The notes beneath the pieces are model-generated. The model worked only from the letters and a program-made list of their open reading frames with translations, ran no database searches and had not been told where the DNA came from. Shown here piece by piece: positions 1 through 7,230 of a stretch of DNA of 11,427 nt (position 1 is its first letter; the number at the start of each line of letters is the position of its first letter). Source of the stretch: Paracoccaceae bacterium (GTDB lineage Bacteria; Pseudomonadota; Alphaproteobacteria; Rhodobacterales; Rhodobacteraceae). Location of the stretch: positions 1-11,427 of the forward strand of contig SKUV01000102.1 of assembly GCA_007129775.1 (NCBI GenBank), written 5' to 3'. The translations under genes and the position numbers were made by a program.

Positions 1-787
1 GATCCTGATCGGACAGGGCCTCCCAGGTGTCCAGGTTCACATAGAGCGCCTGGTTGGTGGAGGGCTGGTGCCAGCCGGGCATGTAGTAGTATTGCGCCAC
101 CTGATAGAAGCCGAGCTGCTCGTCCGCCGAGGGCAGCGAGAATTCGGCGCCATCGATCGCACCGGTCTCCAGCGCCTGATAGATCTCGCCGCCGGGGATT
201 ACCGTCACCGACTTGCCCAGTTCCGACATGATCTCGCCGCCCAGACCGGCGGCGCGGAAGCGCAGGCCGTCCAGATCCTCGACCGATTCCAGCTCGAACC
301 GGAACCAGCCGGCGCCCTCGGGGCTGATCGTGCCGCAGGGGATCATGTGGATGTTGAAAGGCTCATAGGCCTTGGACATCAATTCGCGGCCGCCGTGGAA
401 ATACATCCACGCCAGATATTCCGCCGATTCAAGGCCGAAGGGCAGCGCGCCGTAAAGCGCCGCCGAGGGCAGCGTGCCCAGTTCGTAACCCATCCACGAA
501 TAGCCCGCGTCGATGGAGCCGTCGCCGGCGGATTCGAAGATACCGAATGCGGGGATGACGGTGCCCGGCTCGGCCACGCGCAGGTCGATCCGGCCATCGG
601 TGGCGGCCCGCAACTGGTCGGCCATCCACGGCATCGCGTCCGCAAGGCCCGCAAGCGTGCTCGGAAAGCCCATCGGCACTTGCCAGCGGATACGATCCTG
701 CGCATCGGCGCTGGTGGTCGCGCCGACGGTCGCCATCGCAGCGACAACAGCGGCGCCTGTCATCAGGCGCAGTCTGGACGTCTTCAT
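1..787 (-). CDS. TRAP transporter periplasmic solute-binding protein, DctP/TakP-like (partial, C-terminus off the window)
   Basis: Periplasmic receptor of a tripartite (TRAP) secondary importer, which hands an organic-acid-type ligand to a DctQ/DctM membrane pair driven by an ion gradient. Reading leftward from ATG at 787, 262 codons are present and the frame is still open at base 1. A signal peptide covers residues 1–29 (basic MKTSRLR, hydrophobic core, cleavage after ADA). Family marks are DGLRFRAAGLGGEI (173–186; the Arg residues lie where TRAP receptors bind the ligand carboxylate), PGGEIYQALETGAIDGAEF (198–216) and YYYMPGWHQP (233–242). These resemble the TakP/FcbT1 branch (2-oxoacid, mannitol/chloroaromatic type); the usual Glu-Trp near 215 is Glu-Phe here. 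A strong ribosome site (GGGAGG, about 6 nt upstream) fixes the start. The full protein is normally about 340–370 residues. No DctQ or DctM gene is visible; they would lie beyond base 1. The exact ligand cannot be told. Confidence 0.9.
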   Translation of the reverse strand, partial: MKTSRLRLMTGAAVVAAMATVGATTSADAQDRIRWQVPMGFPSTLAGLADAMPWMADQLRAATDGRIDLRVAEPGTVIPAFGIFESAGDGSIDAGYSWMGYELGTLPSAALYGALPFGLESAEYLAWMYFHGGRELMSKAYEPFNIHMIPCGTISPEGAGWFRFELESVEDLDGLRFRAAGLGGEIMSELGKSVTVIPGGEIYQALETGAIDGAEFSLPSADEQLGFYQVAQYYYMPGWHQPSTNQALYVNLDTWEALSDQD

Positions 788-1318
788 CTGTAACCTCCCA
801 AGTTACTATGTTCGTTCTTTTTTCGTGATGATCCGGGCCGCTTGCGCAACTCCGGCCACCAAGGCGTGATGCGAGTTGTCGCAGCCACGCGCAGTGTGGA
901 TAGGAAGAATGCCATGTCCTGTCAACGCGAGATGCCGGCGAGCGGGAAAGATTCTTGCGCGATTATGATTTTCAGCGCAGCAACGTGCTGTGATATCCCT
1001 GTCGTGCGCAGCAAGATGGCGCGCGCGGCGCGCCGGAGGGGCGCAAGAATAGCCTGGGGGTGGGCGATCCGCGGTCTTGCGGCGGTGGCGGATCGGCCGG
1101 CCGGGCGGCGGCGGTCTCGGAATCGCGCGCTCTTCGCCTATATCTGCTATGATGCGGTGGCTGCGCATGTCTTTGCGGCGGCCCGATGAAAGAGCCTGGC
1201 GCGGGGGTGCAGGCAATTGCAGCTTGTCGCTGCGGTCTGCTGAAACCGGCGCGTGACCTGCGCTGGCCCGCCCCGGGCAGCGCCAAGGGAAATCCGGAGG
1301 AGCGAGGTTCGCAGCGCG
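788..1318. other. Divergent intergenic region between the TRAP receptor and nfeD
   Basis: This 531-base stretch holds no convincing gene. The small open frames crossing it have Arg/Ala/Pro-rich translations typical of random GC-rich DNA and lack ribosome sites. It contains the candidate TRAP promoter (897–925). A possible extended -10 for nfeD, TG-C-TATGAT, lies at 1145–1153 in a locally AT-richer patch, but without a -35 box. GATCGGCCGGCCGG at 1091–1104 recurs at 3692–3705. No tRNA, riboswitch or terminator was recognised. Confidence 0.5.
897..925 (-). promoter_or_regulatory. Candidate sigma-70 promoter of the TRAP receptor gene
   Basis: On the minus strand a perfect TTGACA (925–920) is followed after exactly 17 bases by TATCCA (902–897). 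The -35 box is ideal and the -10 box keeps only TAT. Transcription would start near 890, leaving a leader of about 100 nt before the ATG at 787. This is pattern matching only. Confidence 0.35.
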
Positions 1319-2767
1319 ATGCTTAGTCTGAAACGGAACGGATGGCGGCAGATCGGGCGGCTGGGATGGCTGTTCGCGCTGGTGCTGGGGTTGTTCGGGC
1401 TGGCCCTGCCGGCTCAGGAAAACGGGAGCGCCGGGCAGGCGGTCGTGCTCAAGCTCGATGGCGCGGTCAGCCCGGCCACGGCCGATTACCTGATCCGCGG
1501 AATCGAGCAGGCGGCGGATGACGGCGCGCGCCTGATCATCCTGCAGATGGACACGCCCGGCGGGCTCGTCACCTCGACCCGCGACATCAACCGTGCGATC
1601 CTGAATTCGCCGGTGCCCGTGGCCACGTTCGTTGCGCCCTCGGGGGCGCGGGCGGCCAGCGCCGGCACCTTCATCCTGTACGCGAGCCATCTGGCGGTGA
1701 TGGCGCCCGGCACCTCGGTCGGAGCCGCGACGCCGGTCAGCCTCGGCGGCGGCGGCGGCGGCGGCCTGCCGTTTCAGGACGACCCCGCCGCCGATGACGA
1801 GGATGCGAACGGCGAGGAGGGCGGGAGCCGCGAGGGCGGTTCGCAGGCGCCGCGCGATGCGGGCATGGCCAAGGCTCTCAACGATGCGATTTCGCAGATC
1901 CGCGCGCTGGCCGAGATCCACGGCCGCAACGCCGACTGGGCCGAAAGCGCCGTGCGTGACGCTGCCACGCTGACCGCCAGTGCAGCGGTGGAGGAAAACG
2001 TGGCCGATTTCACCGCCCGTAACCTGACCGAGCTGTTGGACCTTGCCCATGGCCGCACCGTGCAACTGGACGGCGAAGACCATGTGCTCGACACCGAAAA
2101 CCTGAGCCTCGTGACGCTCGAACCGGATTGGCGCACACAAATCCTCTCGGTCATCGCAGATCCGAACGTGGCATTGTTTCTGATGGTGATCGGCTTCTAT
2201 GGCATCGTTTTCGAACTGCTCAACCCCGGTGCGCTGGTGCCCGGCACCATCGGCGGGATCAGCATGATCATGGGGCTGTTCGCGCTTTCGGTGCTGCCGT
2301 TCAACTATGCCGGGCTGGCGCTGATCGGGCTGGGCCTTGCCCTTATCGTGGCCGAGGCCTTCAGCCCGTCTTTCGGGATACTGGGGATCGGTGGCACTGT
2401 CGCAATCGTGGCCGGAGGGCTGTTCATGTTCGATTCCGAGGTTCCGGGGCTGGAGCCCTCGATCCCTGCACTGGCCGCGATTGCGGTCGCGTCGCTGGCC
2501 TTTTCGCTGCTGGTGGCCCGGCTGGGCTATCGCGTGCACAAGCGCCGCGTGACGACCGGCGATTCCGATCTGATCGGGGCGCAGGCGAAGGTTCAGGATT
2601 GGGACGAGACGAAAGGCCATGTCTTCGTGCATGGCGAGCGGTGGAACGCCCGCGCGGATCGGGCGTTCGAGGCCGGAGAAATGGTTGTCGTGACCGGCAA
2701 GACCGGCCTGACCCTGCAGGTCGCACGGCAATCCGATACTGCCACCGGCGCGGCCGGCGACGCCTGA
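1319..2767 (+). CDS. nfeD: NfeD-type membrane-bound serine protease (long form, ClpP-class)
   Basis: Predicted membrane protease of the NfeD-long family, which cleaves hydrophobic segments of a partner stomatin. The 482-residue protein has, in order: a signal/anchor helix (about 15–31); a ClpP/crotonase-like domain with MDTPGG at 77–82, Ser114 in RAASAGT as the likely nucleophile, and Lys185 in MAKALND as the likely general base of the Ser–Lys dyad; four or five membrane helices between about 282 and 402; and a C-terminal OB-fold NfeD domain (about 410–470). Between the Ser and Lys strands lies a seven-glycine run plus an acidic linker (143–180). I chose ATG 1319 because it directly precedes the signal peptide; a GTG at 1253 would add 22 unhelpful residues. 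The ribosome site is loose (GGAGG 18 nt upstream, GAGG 11 nt upstream). The slipin gene follows after 34 bp, the usual partner arrangement. Confidence 0.92.
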   Translation: MLSLKRNGWRQIGRLGWLFALVLGLFGLALPAQENGSAGQAVVLKLDGAVSPATADYLIRGIEQAADDGARLIILQMDTPGGLVTSTRDINRAILNSPVPVATFVAPSGARAASAGTFILYASHLAVMAPGTSVGAATPVSLGGGGGGGLPFQDDPAADDEDANGEEGGSREGGSQAPRDAGMAKALNDAISQIRALAEIHGRNADWAESAVRDAATLTASAAVEENVADFTARNLTELLDLAHGRTVQLDGEDHVLDTENLSLVTLEPDWRTQILSVIADPNVALFLMVIGFYGIVFELLNPGALVPGTIGGISMIMGLFALSVLPFNYAGLALIGLGLALIVAEAFSPSFGILGIGGTVAIVAGGLFMFDSEVPGLEPSIPALAAIAVASLAFSLLVARLGYRVHKRRVTTGDSDLIGAQAKVQDWDETKGHVFVHGERWNARADRAFEAGEMVVVTGKTGLTLQVARQSDTATGAAGDA

Positions 2768-2801
2768 GCGCGCGCGGCCTGCGCCCGATAGGAGAAACGC
2801 A

Positions 2802-3593
2802 ATGGACATATTCTCGATTTTCGCCGACCTCGGCTTCGTCATCGTGCTGCTGGTTCTGGTGCTGCTCTTTCTGGCATCGGCCATCAAGGTGCTGCGCGAA
2901 TACGAACGTGCCGTGGTCTTCACGCTGGGCCGCTTTTCCGGGATCAAGGGCCCGGGGCTGATTCTGGTGATCCCGGTCATCCAGCAGGTCGTGCGGGTGG
3001 ATCTGCGCGTGCGCGTGCTCGATGTGCCCAGCCAGGACGTGATCAGCCAGGACAACGTGTCGGTTCGCGTGAACGCGGTGATCTATTTCCGTGTGGTCGA
3101 TCCGGAAAAGGCCACCATTCAGGTCGAGAACTTCATGCAGGCCACGTCGGAATTGTCACAGACGACGCTGCGCTCGGTCCTCGGCAAGCATGATCTGGAC
3201 GAGATGCTGTCGGAGCGCGAAAAGCTCAACAACGACATTCAGGACATTCTCGATGCGCAATCCGACACCTGGGGCATCAAGGTTGCCAATGTGGAGATCA
3301 AGCATGTGGACATCAACGAGTCGATGATCCGCGCCATCGCCCGGCAGGCCGAGGCCGAACGCGAGCGCCGTGCCAAGGTCATCAACGCCGAAGGCGAGCA
3401 GCAGGCCGCGGCCAAGTTGCTGGAGGCCGCGCAAATCCTCAGCGCCGATCCGGGCGCGATGCAGCTGCGCTATCTGTCCACGCTGACGACCATCGGGGCG
3501 GAGAAGAATTCCACCATCGTCTTTCCCTTCCCGACCGAACTGAGCGGCCTGATCCAGAACCTCGCACCGGCGAAGGACCAGTCGCGCGGCTGA
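2802..3593 (+). CDS. Slipin / stomatin-like SPFH-domain membrane protein
   Basis: Stomatin-family scaffold that oligomerises on the inner face of the membrane and is the usual partner and substrate of NfeD proteases. The 263-residue protein has one N-terminal membrane segment (about 10–28), an SPFH/band-7 domain (about 28–185, with EYERAVVFTLGRF at 33–45 and RVRVLDVPSQDVISQDNV at 69–86), a charged Ala/Glu/Arg coiled-coil helix (about 178–212) and a C-terminal hydrophobic strip NSTIVFPFP (236–244). In the archaeal pair PH1510/PH1511 the protease cuts within this last region, so that strip is the likely cleavage target here (inference). An AGGAG 7 nt before ATG 2802 fixes the start. The short gap after nfeD implies co-transcription. 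Length and motifs are normal for bacterial slipins; the slipin subgroup was not resolved. Confidence 0.93.
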   Translation: MDIFSIFADLGFVIVLLVLVLLFLASAIKVLREYERAVVFTLGRFSGIKGPGLILVIPVIQQVVRVDLRVRVLDVPSQDVISQDNVSVRVNAVIYFRVVDPEKATIQVENFMQATSELSQTTLRSVLGKHDLDEMLSEREKLNNDIQDILDAQSDTWGIKVANVEIKHVDINESMIRAIARQAEAERERRAKVINAEGEQQAAAKLLEAAQILSADPGAMQLRYLSTLTTIGAEKNSTIVFPFPTELSGLIQNLAPAKDQSRG

Positions 3594-3601
3594 GGCGACC
3601 C

Positions 3602-3640
3602 GGCGCGCGCGCCGCCGCCATCGCAGAGGTGGCGCGCGCC
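3602..3640 (+). terminator. GC hairpin downstream of the slipin gene (weak terminator candidate)
   Basis: GGCGCGCGC (3602–3610) pairs with GCGCGCGCC (3632–3640), nine base pairs starting eight bases after the slipin stop. The 5' arm is also self-palindromic. There is no T-tract, so it may only protect the mRNA 3' end or act with Rho. A second smaller hairpin, GCCGGCC (3674–3680) with GGCCGGC (3696–3702), follows. The rest of 3641–3792 shows no gene. Confidence 0.3.
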
Positions 3641-3792
3641 AGATTCCGCGCTTTCTGACCGCGCCGGTCCCGCGCCGGCCAACTAAACCTTGATCGGCCG
3701 GCCGGATCACGCAATCCTGCGTGCGGTTTGGGCCCCGGACGGGGCGCGCGCAGCGGCGGGGTGTGCTGGACGTGTTGCAAGGATCGGACTAA

Positions 3793-4566
3793 CCGGCGCG
3801 CCCGCCGGTCATCGAAATCCGCGAACTGCACAAGGCCTATGGCCTGCTGGAGGTGCTGCGCGGCGTCAGCATCACCGCCCGGCGCGGCAACGTGGTGTCG
3901 CTCATCGGCTCGTCGGGGTCGGGCAAGTCCACCCTGCTGCGCTGCTGCAACCTTCTGGAAGACAGCCAGCAGGGCGAGATCCTGTTCAACGGAGAGCCCG
4001 TGCGCTGGCGCGGCGCCGGCGCGGCGCGCCAGCCCGCCGACCGCGCACAGGTGACGCGCATCCGCACCAATCTCGCGATGGTATTCCAGAGCTTCAACCT
4101 CTGGGCGCACATGACCGTTTTGCAGAATGTCATGGAGGCGCCGCTCTACGTGCTGCGGCAGGACCGCGCCGAGGTCGAGACCCGCGCGCGCGAATTGCTC
4201 GACAAGGTGGGGATCGGCGACAAGGCCGATGTCTATCCGGCGCAGATGTCGGGTGGCCAGCAACAGCGCGCGGCGATCGCGCGCGCGCTGTGCATGCAGC
4301 CCGAGGCGCTGTTGTTCGACGAGCCCACCTCGGCGCTCGATCCGGAACTGGAGCAGGAGGTCGTGCGGGTCATCAAGGCGCTGGCCGAAGAGGGGCGCAC
4401 GATGCTGATCGTCACCCACGACATGCGCCTTGCGGCCGATGTGTCCGATCATGTCGTCTTTCTGCACAATGGCCGGATCGAGGAAGAGGGCCCGCCGGAA
4501 CAGGTGTTCAGGGCGCCGCAAAGCGCGCGTCTTAAGCAATTCCTCAGCCATTCGCAGGCGGCCTGA
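3793..4566 (+). CDS. Amino-acid ABC transporter ATPase, HisP/GlnQ type (start codon not identifiable)
   Basis: Energising ATPase of the polar amino-acid importer encoded downstream. All motifs are intact: A-loop tyrosine in HKAYG (3829–3843), Walker A GSSGSGKS (3907–3930), Q-loop VFQSFNLW, signature SGGQQ (4249–4263), Walker B LLFDEP (4309–4326) and the switch histidine in IVTHD (4408–4422). The oddity is the N-terminus. Homology clearly includes VIEIRELHKAYG from 3808, but in this frame a TAA lies at 3790–3792 and no ATG, GTG or TTG occurs until GTG 3853. A start there would remove the first beta strand and the A-loop tyrosine. The coordinate given is therefore the start of the open frame, not of a known start codon. 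Possible explanations are a small indel or sequence error near 3790–3808, a non-standard start, or a truncated protein. The receptor gene follows 34 bp after the stop. Confidence 0.85.
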   Translation, partial: PARPPVIEIRELHKAYGLLEVLRGVSITARRGNVVSLIGSSGSGKSTLLRCCNLLEDSQQGEILFNGEPVRWRGAGAARQPADRAQVTRIRTNLAMVFQSFNLWAHMTVLQNVMEAPLYVLRQDRAEVETRARELLDKVGIGDKADVYPAQMSGGQQQRAAIARALCMQPEALLFDEPTSALDPELEQEVVRVIKALAEEGRTMLIVTHDMRLAADVSDHVVFLHNGRIEEEGPPEQVFRAPQSARLKQFLSHSQAA

Positions 4567-4600
4567 GGCAAGAATAGCATCGTCAACACGGGAGAGAATG

Positions 4601-5335
4601 ATGAGAAAGACCCCAATCACACTGGCAGCCGCAATCGCCCTGATGGCGTCGGGTGCGATGGCGCAGGATGTGGTGCGCATCGGCACCGAGGGCGCCTACC
4701 CTCCGTGGAACTTCATCAACGACAACAACGAGATCGTCGGCTTCGAGATCGACCTCGGCAACGAGATCTGCGAGCGTGCCGGGCTGACCTGCGAATGGGT
4801 CATCAACGACTGGGACACGATCATTCCGAACCTCGTCGCGGGCAACTATGATGTGATCATGGCCGGGATGAGCATCACCGAAGCGCGCAGCGAGTTGATC
4901 TCGTTCACCGCAAACTACCTGCCGCCCGATCCCTCGGCCTATATGGCGCTGGCCGGGACGGATGAATCGGTGATCGACTCGGGCGTGATCGCGGTGCAGT
5001 CGAACACGGTGCAGGCCGGGCTTGTGGCCGATGGCACCGCGACGGGGCTGGAATTCCCGACACCCGACGAGACCATCTCGGCCGTGCGCAACGGCGAGGC
5101 CGATGCGGTGCTGGCCGACAAGAACTTCCTCGCCGCCTATGTCGAGGATTCGGGGGGCGAACTGGTCTTCATCGGCGACGATTTCTACCCCGGCTCGGGC
5201 ACCGGCGCCGGCATCCGCCAATCCGACAACGAATTGCGCGAAACCTTCACCGCGATCATCATGGAGATGCGCGAGGACGGCTCGATCAACGAATTGATCG
5301 AGCAGTGGTTCGGCGAAGGCATAACGAAATTCTGA
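4601..5335 (+). CDS. Periplasmic amino-acid-binding protein of the ABC importer (family 3, HisJ/LAO/NocT-like)
   Basis: Captures a polar, probably basic or opine-like, amino acid in the periplasm and delivers it to the two permeases below. The 244-residue precursor has a clean signal peptide (1–21, cleavage after AMA) and a single SBP_bac_3 fold. YPPWNF (33–38) is the typical first ligand strand. Cys57 and Cys64 match the conserved disulfide of HisJ/LAO proteins. The stretch AGMSITEAR keeps the Ser and the carboxylate-binding Arg of the HisJ site but has Ala-Gly where HisJ has Ser-Ser. Asp in VLADKNF matches the aspartate that binds the ligand alpha-amino group. Two adjacent ATGs exist (4598, 4601); GGGAG at 4590–4594 is better spaced for 4601. 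An 11-bp hairpin lies directly after the stop. The precise ligand is uncertain. Confidence 0.93.
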   Translation: MRKTPITLAAAIALMASGAMAQDVVRIGTEGAYPPWNFINDNNEIVGFEIDLGNEICERAGLTCEWVINDWDTIIPNLVAGNYDVIMAGMSITEARSELISFTANYLPPDPSAYMALAGTDESVIDSGVIAVQSNTVQAGLVADGTATGLEFPTPDETISAVRNGEADAVLADKNFLAAYVEDSGGELVFIGDDFYPGSGTGAGIRQSDNELRETFTAIIMEMREDGSINELIEQWFGEGITKF

Positions 5336-5347
5336 TCCGCTTCTGAT

Positions 5348-5373
5348 GCAGGCCCCGCCATCGCGGGGCCTGC
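5348..5373 (+). promoter_or_regulatory. Intergenic hairpin between receptor and permease genes (mRNA processing/attenuation element)
   Basis: GCAGGCCCCGC (5348–5358) pairs perfectly with GCGGGGCCTGC (5363–5373) around the four-base loop CATC, starting 12 bases after the receptor stop. There is no T-tract. In ABC operons a hairpin here often protects the upstream receptor mRNA and partly stops transcription, giving more receptor than permease. Its 3' arm ends six bases before the possible GTG start at 5380, so it could also limit permease translation. Confidence 0.6.
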
Positions 5374-5397
5374 CGCCCAGTGTCCGGGGCCCGCGCC

Positions 5398-6279
5398 ATG
5401 TTCGCCTTTTGCACCGATCCGGCCAGCCTGCCGCAATGGCAGTGGTTCGCCTGTTATCTGACGACAGCGACCCATTTCGCATTCTACCGGTCGTTCCTGA
5501 TGGTGATGCTGCTGCTGGCGATTACGGCGCCGGTCGCGCTGGCCATGGGCCTTGTCGGCGCGCTCGCCGTGCGCTCGCGCATCTGGCCGGTGTCGTGGCT
5601 GGGCAAGGGTTATGTCAACATCGTGCGGGGCGTGCCCGATATCGTCTTTTTCATGTTCGTGCCGATCGCGCTGGGGCAGGGGATCGAGTGGGTCTTTCAC
5701 CATATCCAGTGCCCCGACTGGGATCAGCCGATCCGGCAGGGCAATGATTTCATCGTCTGCCGCGAGGCCAAGGTGCCGCCCGTGGGCGCGCCGGCATGGG
5801 TGCGCAACGTCTATGCCTTCGCCATGGCGGTGGTCGCCTTTTCGCTGGTCTTCGGCGCCTTTGCGGCCAACACGCTGCACGGCGCGATGCAGGCCGTGCC
5901 CAGGGCCCAGATCGAGACCGCCGAAGCCTACGGCATGACCCGCGGGCAGGCATTCCGCCGCATCATCATGCCGCAGATGTGGGTCTATGCGCTGCCGGGC
6001 CTGTCGAACATCTGGCAGATCCTGATCAAGGCGACGCCGCTTCTGTTCCTGCTGGGCCTGCAGGATGCCGTCTATTGGGCGCGCGAACTGGGCGGGCAGA
6101 AAACCTCGCTCTATACCTATCCGCATCCCGACTGGCGGGTGTGGTATTTCCTCGTGTTGTTGTGTTTCTACCTGCTGCTCACATGGGGGTCCGAGCGGGT
6201 TTTCGGCCGGATCAACGCGCGCCTGTCGCGCGGGCAGGCCACCGCCGCCGGCGAACGCATGCGCAGGGCGGCAGGATGA
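5398..6279 (+). CDS. Amino-acid ABC transporter permease 1 (HisQ/HisM family)
   Basis: One half of the inner-membrane channel of the importer. The 293-residue protein has about five membrane helices (roughly 31–58, 75–97, 137–160, 198–222, 247–265). The cytoplasmic EAA loop ETAEAYGMTRGQAFRRIIMP (173–192) docks on the ATPase. Between helices 2 and 3 is a long, predicted periplasmic insert (about 98–136) carrying Cys105 and Cys121, absent from the compact HisQ/HisM of enteric bacteria, which are about 230 residues. ATG 5398 gives the expected start MFAFCTDP; an in-frame GTG at 5380 is possible, and neither has a convincing ribosome site. The gene lies 62 bp after the receptor gene, with the hairpin between, and 52 bp before permease 2. 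It probably forms a heterodimer with permease 2. Confidence 0.9.
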   Translation: MFAFCTDPASLPQWQWFACYLTTATHFAFYRSFLMVMLLLAITAPVALAMGLVGALAVRSRIWPVSWLGKGYVNIVRGVPDIVFFMFVPIALGQGIEWVFHHIQCPDWDQPIRQGNDFIVCREAKVPPVGAPAWVRNVYAFAMAVVAFSLVFGAFAANTLHGAMQAVPRAQIETAEAYGMTRGQAFRRIIMPQMWVYALPGLSNIWQILIKATPLLFLLGLQDAVYWARELGGQKTSLYTYPHPDWRVWYFLVLLCFYLLLTWGSERVFGRINARLSRGQATAAGERMRRAAG

Positions 6280-6331
6280 GCGGCAAGCCCCTCCCCGCGC
6301 CCTGCTGCCGCGCCCGTGCCCGGGGGCAGCC

Positions 6332-7183
6332 ATGAGAACCTGTGTCGAAAGCTTCGAGGCCTATATCCTGCGCGCGCTCGGGCGCGACCATGGCGCGACC
6401 CTGCTGCCGCGCGGGCTCGACATCACCTTTTGCGATCAGGCCTTCCTGATCGCGAGCGGGCTGATCTGGAACGTCTATCTGGCCGGTCTTGCCATCGCCA
6501 TCGGCTTCGGGCTCGCGGTCGCCGTGGCGGTGGGCAAGTTCAGCGACAACCCCTTGATCAGCAGGCCCGCCGCGGCTTTCATCTTCGTCTTTCGCGGCTC
6601 GCCGCTGTTCATCCAGTTCTTCTTTTTCTACTCGGCTTTCGTCTTGCTGCCCCGGCAGGGCATCGAAATCCCTCTGGGGTTCGTCACGCTGACCGCCAAC
6701 ACCTCGGCGCTGACCACGGCGCAGGTGGGCGGGCTGCTGGTTCTGGTGCTCAACACCACGGCCTATTCGGCCGAATTGTTCTACGGGGCGTTACGCACCA
6801 TCCCGCGCGGCGATCTGGAGGCCGCGGACGCCTATGGCATGTCGGGGCTGACGAAGTTTCGCCGGGTGATCTTTCCTTCCATGCTGCGGCTGGCATGGCC
6901 GAGCTATACCAACGAGGCGATCTTTCTGACCCATTCGACGACGCTTGTGTTCCTGTCGGCCTTCCCCGCGCGCCAGCAATCGGGCGAGGCGTTCTATTAT
7001 GCGCGCTATTTCGTCGATCAGACCTTCAACCCCTTCGTCGCCTATCCGCTGGTGGCGGCGTATTTCGTTCTGCTCACGCTGTTCATCGTGGGGCTGTTCG
7101 GGCTGATGAACCGCCATCTGAACCGCCATTTGCCGCGCGAGCGGCGCCGGCGCATCCGTTTTCGCCCGCAATACATCCGCTGA
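6332..7183 (+). CDS. Amino-acid ABC transporter permease 2 (HisM/HisQ family)
   Basis: Second channel subunit of the importer. The 283-residue protein begins with an amphipathic stretch of about 40 residues, followed by membrane helices at roughly 43–67, 80–106, 131–150, 185–210 and 236–258. It carries FRGSPLFIQFFFFYSA (87–102), the usual RGTPLLVQ-type helix 2 motif, and the EAA loop EAADAYGMSGLTKFRRVIFP (163–182) for ATPase contact. The C-terminal tail is strongly basic (RRRRIRFRPQYIR), as expected for a cytoplasmic end. A run of five G at 6322–6326, about 5 nt before ATG 6332, supports this start. It is the last gene of the ATPase–receptor–permease–permease operon and converges on the thiamine pyrophosphokinase gene, with the inverted-repeat element between them. 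Confidence 0.92.
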   Translation: MRTCVESFEAYILRALGRDHGATLLPRGLDITFCDQAFLIASGLIWNVYLAGLAIAIGFGLAVAVAVGKFSDNPLISRPAAAFIFVFRGSPLFIQFFFFYSAFVLLPRQGIEIPLGFVTLTANTSALTTAQVGGLLVLVLNTTAYSAELFYGALRTIPRGDLEAADAYGMSGLTKFRRVIFPSMLRLAWPSYTNEAIFLTHSTTLVFLSAFPARQQSGEAFYYARYFVDQTFNPFVAYPLVAAYFVLLTLFIVGLFGLMNRHLNRHLPRERRRRIRFRPQYIR

Positions 7184-7230
7184 CGGTCCGCGAGGGCGGT
7201 TCACCGCGGGGCCAGTCGCGCACCGGGCCG

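Noticed and set aside
68..793. 241-codon plus-strand open frame
   Set aside because: Opposite the TRAP receptor, whose signal peptide, motifs and ribosome site are clear on the minus strand.
1219..1233. GCAGC/GCTGC dyad upstream of nfeD as an operator
   Set aside because: A five-base dyad is expected by chance in GC-rich DNA, and no promoter is positioned around it.
1253..1318. Upstream GTG start for nfeD
   Set aside because: It would place 22 Arg/Pro-rich residues before an intact signal peptide and has no better ribosome site.
806..3055. 749-codon open frame on the minus strand opposite nfeD and the slipin gene
   Set aside because: Its translation is Arg/Gly/His/Pro-rich with no domain, while the plus strand carries two clear families. 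It is a by-product of GC-rich codon use.
3690..4535. 281-codon open frame in the +3 frame over the ABC ATPase
   Set aside because: It lacks all ABC motifs. Only its segment near 3789–3806 may matter, as a possible displaced ATPase N-terminus.
7188..7209. CCGCG/CGCGG hairpin after permease 2 as a terminator
   Set aside because: Only five pairs, a 12-base loop and no T-run.
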